A stretch of DNA of 64,000 bases from Streptomyces sp. NBC_01476 (GTDB lineage: Bacteria > Actinomycetota > Actinomycetes > Streptomycetales > Streptomycetaceae): positions 4,101,001 to 4,165,000 of the forward strand of contig NZ_CP109446.1 of NCBI RefSeq assembly GCF_036227265.1, in the 5' to 3' direction. The translations under genes were made by a program, and so were the position numbers. The notes under the pieces were generated by a model. It had not been told where the DNA came from. It did not search any database and saw only the letters and a program-made list of their open reading frames with translations. Shown here piece after piece: positions 57,897 to 64,000 of this stretch (the first letter of the stretch is position 1; every line of letters begins with the position of its first letter).

Positions 57897-59098
57897 TCAG
57901 GCGACCTTCTGACGGGCCAGCTCCCTGGCTCGTTCGTACACCTGCCGGGCGTGAGCGTTCGCGGTGTGCGGCCGGATGCCTCGCCGGAGGGCGTCGAAGT
58001 GCTCGTCGGCCCGTGAAGAGGAGAGGCGCTCGTAGTCGTCGAGGAAGGTCCGCCAGGTGCCGCAGGCGGCTTCGAGGTGACCCATTTCGAGTTGCCGTTG
58101 GGCGAGGAGGCCGTTCGCGTGTGCTCTGCCCTGCTTCTCCACTGCGGGTCGTACGCGGTTGGAGTCCCGCATGGACGTGACGGATCCGGCCACGTCACCG
58201 AGGGCGTAGCGGACGCTGGAGACGTGGAAGAGATAGGCGGCCCGGTCGTAACCGCCAATGGCGTCACGGTGGTTGTCCGCTTTCGCCAGGGCGGCTTCCG
58301 TCTCGGCCAGCCGGGTGAACGCCAGGCGCCGGTCGCCCACGAGTGCGGCGCCGTGCGCCTGCTGTCCCTTGAGGAATGCCTGCAGGCGGGGCCCCGCTTT
58401 GGGTGCGGCCTCGGCGGCTGAGTCGGCCAGCGCGAGTGCCTTCCCGGCGTGTTTCAGGTTGGCCGCCTGCAGCGCCGTGCCGCGCAGCGTGCGGCAGTAG
58501 GTCACGTGGTCCTCGGCCGCGCCGGCGAGTTGGAGGGCTTGCAGGTAATAGCGCTGGCCAAGACCGTGAGCCCGCTCGTACATGGCCATCCGGCCCGTCA
58601 GGTACACAAGGTCGGACGCCGCCGAGAGCATGTCCTTCCTGACCGTCTCGGACGCCTTGGCTTGCAGGTACGGGCCCACGGTGTTGACCAGGAACGCCGC
58701 GGCCATCGGGCGGGCGTGACCGCCCCCCAGCTCGTCGAGGATGTCGGCGATGCGCTCGGTCATGGTCCGGACGGTGGACACCTCGCCGGTGCCGATCCGC
58801 GTGTACGTCCGCTGGCGTACGCCTTGGCCCGGCCGGCCAGATCGGCATAGGCGGGGACGGGCAGCGCGGCGGCGTAGAGAGTCGTCGCAAGGAACGTGCG
58901 CCGAGAAGGGTCCATGTCTTCCCTTCCGGTCGAGACAAGTCCCTCAACAGTGTCAACCGGCAGTGGAGCATTGACCGTTGATTCAGCCACCGGCAACGGC
59001 ATGCCCGCTTCGACGTGGGTCACCGGTCGACCCAGGCGGCGTGAGAGCGCCTCGATGATCAGGGGGCGCAGGTCGGACCTCGGCCGCGTGTGCGACCC
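57897..59098 (-). pseudogene. XRE/TPR-type regulator, 5'-truncated and frameshifted
   Basis: The N-terminal remnant (RPLIIEALSRRLGRPVTHVE to MDPSRRTFLATTLYAAALP and AGRAKAYASGRTRG) and the C-terminal helical-repeat part (VSTVRTMTERIADILDELGG to YERARELARQKV) are in different frames. One base appears lost near 58800 (RTRR-IGTGEV expected). The helix-turn-helix start is missing; homology stops near 59095 where an MFS tail on the other strand begins. The family is common in streptomycetes. The 294-codon second part has its own possible start at 58781 but is unlikely to be functional alone. Confidence 0.78.
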
Positions 59099-59418
59099 TG
59101 GGGTCGGTGCTCAGCGCCTTCTACCGCCGCGACTTGACGCTGCCCGGCGGGCTGACCGGTGAACAGGCCGCAGCCGCCCGCGCATCGGTCACCGGCGGGG
59201 TGCAGACCGGATCACAGCTGCCCGGCCATGTGGGGCGGCAGGTCGTCGAACTGGCCAGGTACGCCTTCACCGACAGCTTCCACACCACGACCCTGATCGC
59301 CGCCGTGGTCATGGCGCTGGGCGCGGTGGTCGCCCTCTTCACGCTCCGGAACGTCCCGGCGGTGCTCACCGAGCGGCCGGAGGAGACGGCGGGCCCGATG
59401 CCGGTTCAGGCGGCCTGA
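59087..59418 (+). pseudogene. MFS transporter (14-helix type), C-terminal remnant
   Basis: About 110 residues: ATLGSVLSAFYRRDLTLPGG, then LPGHVGRQVVELARYAFTDS and FHTTTLIAAVVMALGAVVAL with the end FTLRNVPAVLTERPEE. This matches the last loop and final helix of DHA2-type drug transporters. No start region exists; upstream sequence belongs to the opposite-strand regulator. Confidence 0.72.
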
Positions 59419-59461
59419 CCGGGACAGGGCGGCTCAGCACGGCACCGGGAAGCACAGCACA

Positions 59462-59508
59462 GCGGAACGGCGGGGACCCCGGTGGAAAAGGGGTCCCCGC
59501 CGTTCCGC
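59462..59508. terminator. strong bidirectional terminator
   Basis: 19-bp perfect arms beginning GCGGAACGGCGGGG, 9-nt loop, between the MFS remnant and the convergent DUF5324 gene. Confidence 0.88.
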
Positions 59509-59541
59509 GCGGGAGAGCCGGCACAACGGAAAGAGCCGGAC

Positions 59542-60351
59542 TCAGCGGTCCTCGTCCGGCTTCTCGGCGTCGGCCTGCTTCGCCTCCACCTCCGGGTCGA
59601 GGCCGTGACCGTCCACCCGGTCCACCTGCGACGCCGACCCGTTGAGCGAGGTACCGCTCTCGTCGGCCAGCGTCTCCTCCAGCGGGTCGACCACGGTCAG
59701 CGTGCCGGCGCCACCGAGGCCCGCGTGATCGGCGTCCAGGGACTCCGTCGCATCGGTCGGCTCCACCAGCCAGTCCGGGTTGGACTGCTTGCTCCACCAC
59801 TTGAACGCCGCGTACGCGGCGCCGCCGGCCAGTCCGACGATGACCAGGCCCCGGAAGGCCCGGCCGGTCCGCTGCCGGCGGATCCGGCGCCGCACCAGCC
59901 GGTCGATGTCCGCCGCGGACACCGAACCGCGCAGCGCCGCCAGTGCGGCGCCACCGCGCAGCACCACTTCTTCCTTGGCCGGGCCGGCCACCGCCCGAGT
60001 GGCGGCGACAGCGGTGCCGACCCTCGGTGCGGTGTACTCGGCGGCGGCCTTCGCGCCCTTCTTCGTCCGCTTGGCGGCGGTCTCCACCGCGTTCGCCGCC
60101 TTCGGCGGGACGGCCGCAGCCGCCTGCTCGCGTACCTGGACGACCACGTGCTCGATCCGGTCGGCCAGCTTCTCGTCGTAACTCTGCTTCGCCATCGCGC
60201 CGGCCTGCCGGCCAAGTGCGCCGGCCTGCTTGCCGTAGTGCACGGCACCGTCCTTCGCCGTGCTCGCGTACGGTGCCGCCACCTCCGCGGCGTGCCGCAC
60301 GCTGTCCTTGGTCACGTCAGCCGCGTGGCGCACGCTTTCGATGCGGGTCAC
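59542..60351 (-). CDS. DUF5324 family protein
   Basis: 269 aa. An Ala/Lys-rich N-terminal half with amphipathic helices (TRIESVRHAADVTKDSVRHA) is followed by a membrane helix near residues 170-190 (GLVIVGLAGGAAYAAFKWW) and an acidic tail. GTG 60351 has GAGGAGG five bases upstream. Conserved in streptomycetes beside the cyclophilin gene; function unknown. Confidence 0.85.
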   Translation of the reverse strand: MTRIESVRHAADVTKDSVRHAAEVAAPYASTAKDGAVHYGKQAGALGRQAGAMAKQSYDEKLADRIEHVVVQVREQAAAAVPPKAANAVETAAKRTKKGAKAAAEYTAPRVGTAVAATRAVAGPAKEEVVLRGGAALAALRGSVSAADIDRLVRRRIRRQRTGRAFRGLVIVGLAGGAAYAAFKWWSKQSNPDWLVEPTDATESLDADHAGLGGAGTLTVVDPLEETLADESGTSLNGSASQVDRVDGHGLDPEVEAKQADAEKPDEDR

Positions 60352-60569
60352 AGGAACCTCCTCCTCGGTGGCGTACGGTTTTCGCCTTTCCACCCGGTTT
60401 GAAATCATGCCTGGCCGTACCGGTTACGGCATGTGCGGCAAGCCATCCGGGTCAGCTGGTTCCTTCCCCGGCGGACGAAGTCCCCTTGATCGGGGGGAAC
60501 CCGACGCGTGGTGGCCGAGGCGTGCAAGGATTTGTCCCCTGTCAGCGCGAGGACTATGGAAGGTAGATC

Positions 60570-61103
60570 GTGGCCGAGCAGCTCTACGCCACCTTGAGGA
60601 CCACCCACGGCGACATCGTGATCCGGCTGCTGCCGAACCACACTCCGAAGACCGTGGAGAACTTCGTGGGGCTCGCCGAGGGCACCCGCGAGTGGATCGA
60701 CCCGCGCACCGGCAACCCGTCGCACGAGAAGCTCTACGACGGCACCGTGTTCCACCGTGTGATCTCCGGTTTCATGATCCAGGGCGGCGACCCGCTGGGG
60801 AACGGCACCGGGGGTCCTGGGTACAAGTTCAACGACGAGTTCCACCCCGACCTGGCCTTCGACCGCCCCTACCTGCTGGCCATGGCGAACTCAGGGCCGA
60901 ACAGCAACGGCTCCCAGTTCTTCATCACGGTGGCACCGACGACCTGGCTGTCCCGCAAGCACACCATCTTCGGTGAGGTCGCGGACGACGCCAGCAAGAA
61001 GGCGGTGGACGGCATCATCGGTGCGCCGACCAACCCGCGCACCGACCGCCCGCTGGAGGACGTGGTGATCAACTCGGTCGTGGTGGAGAAGCGCGCCGGC
61101 TGA
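60570..61103 (+). CDS. cyclophilin-type peptidyl-prolyl isomerase
   Basis: Catalyses cis-trans proline isomerisation. 177 aa. Motifs TPKTVENFVGLAEG, FHRVISGFMIQGGDP (catalytic Arg/Phe), NSNGSQFFIT and HTIFGEV. No signal peptide, so cytoplasmic. GTG 60570 with GGAAGG upstream. A long hairpin terminator follows. Confidence 0.96.
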   Translation: MAEQLYATLRTTHGDIVIRLLPNHTPKTVENFVGLAEGTREWIDPRTGNPSHEKLYDGTVFHRVISGFMIQGGDPLGNGTGGPGYKFNDEFHPDLAFDRPYLLAMANSGPNSNGSQFFITVAPTTWLSRKHTIFGEVADDASKKAVDGIIGAPTNPRTDRPLEDVVINSVVVEKRAG

Positions 61104-61124
61104 TCCCGTACGCTCGGGAACATC

Positions 61125-61170
61125 GCGCCCCGTCCGTACGTACACAGCACGTACACAGTGGACGGGGCGC
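61125..61170 (+). terminator. terminator after the cyclophilin gene
   Basis: Outer arms GCGCCCCGTCC and GGACGGGGCGC; an inner GTACGT/ACGTAC pairing extends the stem. Confidence 0.7.
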
Positions 61171-61236
61171 GCGAGCGCTCGCCAACGCGCTGTCGGCAGG
61201 GGCCCGGCACGGGCCCAGCAGGGGAGTGGGACGCAC

Positions 61237-62103
61237 ATGGACCAGCAGCCGGTCTGCTGCTATCGGCACCCGGACCGGGAGACGGGCATACGCTGCACCC
61301 GGTGCAACCGGCCGATCTGCCCGGAGTGCATGGTCAGCGCCTTTGTCGGCTTCCAGTGCCGGGAGTGCGCCGGGCAGGCATCGGCCCCGCACACCCGGCC
61401 CCGCACGGTGGCCGGCGGCACAGTGGCGGCGGACCCGTTCCTGATCACGAAGATCCTGATCGGCCTGAACATCGCGGTGTTCGTGCTGGAACTGGCGATG
61501 GGCGACCGGCTGGTCGAGCGGCTGGGGCTCTACGCGATCTGCGGCAACGACATCACCGGGCAGCACGTCTGCATCGGCGTCGCCCAGGGCCCCGACCAGT
61601 GGTATCGCGTGCTGACCTCGGCGTTCGTGCACGAGAACTCGGGGGCGCCGCTGCACATCGCCTTCAACATGCTGTCCCTGTGGTGGATCGGCGCCCCGCT
61701 GGAACGGCTGCTGGGCCGCAGCCGCTATCTGGCGCTGTACTTCGTCTCGGCGATCGCGGGCAGCGCGGCGGTCCTGCTGCTGGCTCCGGACTCGCTGACC
61801 ATCGGCGCCTCGGGCGCGATCTGGGGCCTCTTCGGCGCGACCGCGGTCTTCGTGCGCCGGCTGCGCTACGACATGCGGCCGATCCTCTTCCTGTTGGCGC
61901 TGAACATCGTCATCAGTTTCACCTGGAGCGGTGTGAGCTGGCAGGCACACGTCGGCGGGCTGATCGGCGGCACCCTGGTCGCGCTCGGGCTGGCGTACGC
62001 GCCCCGTGAGCGGCGCGATCAGGTGCAGTGGGGGACGACCGCCGCGGTGCTGGTCGCGTCGCTGGCCGTCACCGCGGTCGCTGTGGCACAGGTCACGTCC
62101 TAG
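61237..62103 (+). CDS. rhomboid family intramembrane serine protease with zinc-finger N-terminus
   Basis: 288 aa. Residues 5-45 carry a B-box-like cysteine/histidine cluster (CCYRHPDRETGIRCTRCNRP, then CPEC and CREC). Six membrane helices follow; the catalytic Ser lies in IGASGAIWGLFGA and the His in WQAHVGGLIGG. It cleaves substrates within the membrane. ATG 61237 with GGGGAG upstream. Confidence 0.93.
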   Translation: MDQQPVCCYRHPDRETGIRCTRCNRPICPECMVSAFVGFQCRECAGQASAPHTRPRTVAGGTVAADPFLITKILIGLNIAVFVLELAMGDRLVERLGLYAICGNDITGQHVCIGVAQGPDQWYRVLTSAFVHENSGAPLHIAFNMLSLWWIGAPLERLLGRSRYLALYFVSAIAGSAAVLLLAPDSLTIGASGAIWGLFGATAVFVRRLRYDMRPILFLLALNIVISFTWSGVSWQAHVGGLIGGTLVALGLAYAPRERRDQVQWGTTAAVLVASLAVTAVAVAQVTS

Positions 62104-62132
62104 CGGCCGTGTCCGTTGGCGTTGATCAGACG

Positions 62133-62352
62133 TTATCCACAACGTGTAGGGGTGCCGACGCCTCCTGTGCACAACTGGTGGGAACGGCTGTGCGGAACGG
62201 CGGCGATCAGGGTTTTCCCTGCAAGATCAACGAAAGACCGGTGGCCGACACTCTGCCACCGGTCTCGTCACCGGTCGTACCGGCGTCAACCTCGTAGAGG
62301 TTATCCACAGATCTTCCGACCTTTTCCCCACTGTGGATAACCGTGTGGAAAA
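62133..62352. promoter_or_regulatory. DnaA-box cluster upstream of crgA
   Basis: Two direct TTATCCACA boxes (62133-62141, 62301-62309), inverted TGTGGATAA (62332-62340), near-match TGTGGAAAA (62344-62352) and TGTGCACAA (62166-62174) in the gap between the rhomboid and crgA 3' ends. Three are perfect, 25 kb from oriC. Confidence 0.72.
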
Positions 62353-62376
62353 CCCGCGCGGGCGCTGCCCGCCCGG

Positions 62377-62634
62377 CTACTTCCACTGCGTGGAGACGAC
62401 GAACCCGCCCGCGATGAAGCCGAAGCCGACCACGATGTTCCAGTTGCCGAGGGCGTCGACCGGCAGGCTGCCCTGGGTCACGTAGAACAGCACGATCCAG
62501 GCCAGACCGACGATGAAGAACGCCAGCATCAGGGGTGCGACCCACCCGCTGCGGTTGCCGAACTTTATGGCGGTGGCCGTCTTGGCGGGCGGCGGGGTGA
62601 AGTCGGCCTTCTTGCGGATCCGTGACTTCGGCAC
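62377..62634 (-). CDS. crgA: cell division protein CrgA
   Basis: 85 aa; inhibits or times FtsZ-ring formation in aerial hyphae and helps recruit septal proteins. Two membrane helices ([34 protein letters not shown]) after a basic start [18 protein letters not shown] 62634 with GGAGAG upstream. Divergent from the DUF881 gene. Confidence 0.96.
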   Translation of the reverse strand: MPKSRIRKKADFTPPPAKTATAIKFGNRSGWVAPLMLAFFIVGLAWIVLFYVTQGSLPVDALGNWNIVVGFGFIAGGFVVSTQWK

Positions 62635-62779
62635 GAGGGACTCTCCTGTCGATGCGCTGCGTAACCGCGCGGGTGTCGTGGGCTGCGCCGGGTGGATGGG
62701 GTGCCTGTGGCGGCACTACCGCTTCCGGGCGTCCGTTAGCGTAGTGCTTCCTCGGGTTGTTAAGGAGACAGGGTATTTG

Positions 62780-63565
62780 GTGACCGAGCCCGGTGGCACC
62801 TCCCCCACCCCTTCTTCCTCCCGGCCTGTCCACCGCACCGTAGCGCTGCGAGTGCTCAGCGCGGGAGTCTTCGCGCTGGCCGGCCTGATCTTCTGGATGA
62901 GTTTCGACACCGCCAAGGGCGTGGACATCCGCAGCGACGACCCGCTGCCGAAGCTCTCCGACAACGTCCGCGGCAAGAGCGGCCAGAACGAGAAGCTGGA
63001 GAAGCAGGTCGCCGGGGTCCGCCAGGACGTCGACCGGCTCACCCGGCAAGGCAGCGGCCTGCCGCCTGCCGAGCGCAAGCGCCTGGACGACCTCGCCGCG
63101 GCGGCCGGCACCGACCCGCTGACCGGCTCCGGCGTACGGGTCACCCTCAACGACGCCCCGCCCAACGCCACCGCGCTGGTCCCCGGCGTCCCCGACCCGC
63201 AGCCCAACGACCTGGTCATCCATCAGCAGGACCTGCAGGCCGTGGTGAACGCGCTCTGGCGGGGCGGCGCCCAGGGCATCCAGATCATGGACCAGCGGCT
63301 CATCTCCACCAGCGCGGTCCGCTGCGTCGGCAACACCCTGATCCTCCAGGGCCGCGTCTACTCCCCGCCCTACCGGATCACCGCTGTGGGTGACCGGGGA
63401 AGACTGCGCCAGGCGCTCACCGACAGCCCCGCGATCCAGAACTATCTCCAGTACGTGCAGGCGTACGGCCTCGGCTGGAACGTGGCCGACCCCGGCCGGG
63501 TCACCTTGCCGGGCTACGCCGGCTCGGTCGATCTGCACTATGCGACACCTGTGACCCCGCGATGA
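62780..63565 (+). CDS. DUF881 family protein
   Basis: About 261 aa. Short cytoplasmic start, one membrane helix (VLSAGVFALAGLIFWMS), a coiled-coil (LSDNVRGKSGQNEKLEKQVA), then the extracytoplasmic DUF881 domain (GVRVTLNDAPP; NDLVIHQQDLQAVVNALWRG). Often encoded near crgA and division genes in actinobacteria. GTG 62780, with AGGAG 12 bp upstream; TTG 62777 is possible. Confidence 0.88.
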   Translation: MTEPGGTSPTPSSSRPVHRTVALRVLSAGVFALAGLIFWMSFDTAKGVDIRSDDPLPKLSDNVRGKSGQNEKLEKQVAGVRQDVDRLTRQGSGLPPAERKRLDDLAAAAGTDPLTGSGVRVTLNDAPPNATALVPGVPDPQPNDLVIHQQDLQAVVNALWRGGAQGIQIMDQRLISTSAVRCVGNTLILQGRVYSPPYRITAVGDRGRLRQALTDSPAIQNYLQYVQAYGLGWNVADPGRVTLPGYAGSVDLHYATPVTPR

Positions 63566-63728
63566 CCCGCCGAAGAGGCTCCCATGACCCGCCGGTGAGC
63601 GTGGCCGCGGGCCGTCAGGAGCCGCCGGATGAACCGATGCCGAAGCTTTGACCAGCACAGCCCCCTTGACGGTCGATCTCCCTTTACTCTGTTCCGGGGA
63701 CTGTCGGGACGCAGAAGAAAGGCAGCAC

Positions 63729-63929
63729 ATGTACGGCTGGATCTGGCGACGCCTGCCGGGTAACGCGTGGGTGCGGGCGTTCACCTCGCTCGTGCTGGTC
63801 CTGGCCGTCGTCTACCTGCTGTTCCAGTACGTCTTCCCCTGGGCGGAGCCGCTGCTGCCGTTCAACGAGGTGACCGTCGACAACAACAACGGCATGAGCG
63901 CCGTCAGTGGGGTGGCCGCGGTTCTATGA
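63729..63929 (+). CDS. small conserved membrane protein
   Basis: 66 aa, one helix (AFTSLVLVLAVVYLLFQYVF) followed by a short outer segment with NEVTVDNNN. ATG 63729 after AGAAAGG. It overlaps the next gene by 4 bp (ATGA). Unknown function, conserved at this position in streptomycetes as far as I recall. Confidence 0.78.
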   Translation: MYGWIWRRLPGNAWVRAFTSLVLVLAVVYLLFQYVFPWAEPLLPFNEVTVDNNNGMSAVSGVAAVL

Positions 63930-64000
63930 GCGCACGCATCCTGGTTGTCGACAACTACGACAGCTTCGTCTTCAACCTGGTCCAGTACCTCTACCAGCTC
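63926..64000 (+). CDS. pabA: glutamine amidotransferase, PabA/TrpG type (5' end only)
   Basis: Only 25 codons are in the window: MSARILVVDNYDSFVFNLVQ then YLYQL. This is the standard N-terminus of aminodeoxychorismate/anthranilate synthase component II. Coupled to the small membrane gene by ATGA. Which of the two pathways it serves cannot be decided here. Confidence 0.88.
   Translation, partial: MSARILVVDNYDSFVFNLVQYLYQL

Overview
The window is about 64 kb of very GC-rich chromosome from a streptomycete-type actinobacterium. Many GTG starts, strong GGAGG-type ribosome sites, ATGA/GTGA stop-start overlaps and the gene order all point to Streptomyces or a close relative. It spans the replication origin and matches the classic actinobacterial order: pcnA, Rv3909-like gene, mviN, sigM, anti-sigma, trxB, trxA, parB, parA, gidB, jag, yidC, yidD, rnpA, rpmH, dnaA, oriC, dnaN, gnd, recF, dciA, gyrB, gyrA.

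Layout. 1-5 kb: partial dnaB and the rpsF-ssb-rpsR-rplI operon. 5-15 kb: a femX/alanine-racemase-like pair, a GT87 membrane glycosyltransferase, a class A penicillin-binding protein, and a padR regulator overlapping inositol-phosphate synthase. 14.5-30.8 kb: an MFS transporter, CCA-adding enzyme, DUF6049 envelope protein, MurJ lipid II flippase, a membrane pseudokinase, SigM with its zinc anti-sigma, trxBA behind a textbook SigR promoter, a GNAT enzyme and parAB. 31-34.6 kb: the rsmG-jag-yidC-yidD-rnpA-rpmH cluster on the minus strand. 34.6-47.3 kb: dnaA, oriC (about 37.03-37.61 kb, more than 15 DnaA-box-like 9-mers), dnaN, gnd, recF, dciA, gyrB, gyrA and a DUF3566 protein.

47.4-50.9 kb: tRNA-Ile(GAU) carries a small integrative element bounded by a 44-bp direct repeat of the tRNA 3' half. 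Its xis-int genes are fused, frameshifted and partly deleted, and are interrupted by an apparently intact IS3-family insertion with 3-bp target repeats. One unknown cargo gene survives. 51-57 kb: DLW-39 peptide, two paralogous secreted proteins (one with a von Willebrand A domain), a Ser/Thr kinase, a helix-turn-helix protein and tRNA-Ala(UGC). 57-59.4 kb is a decayed accessory patch: an orphan gene, a frameshifted and 5'-truncated regulator, and an MFS tail abutting it at a deletion scar. 59.5-64 kb returns to core genes: DUF5324, cyclophilin, rhomboid protease, crgA, DUF881, a small membrane protein and the start of a glutamine amidotransferase.

Non-coding highlights are nine full parS-like sites, all on the left of oriC, falling into two sequence classes and often embedded in long perfect palindromes or translated into protein tails. 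DnaA-box clusters also occur away from oriC: upstream of dnaB, in the parAB leader and upstream of crgA. Other notable signals are a perfect PadR-type operator, a paired operator before the VWA operon, and an inverted repeat covering the femX ribosome site.
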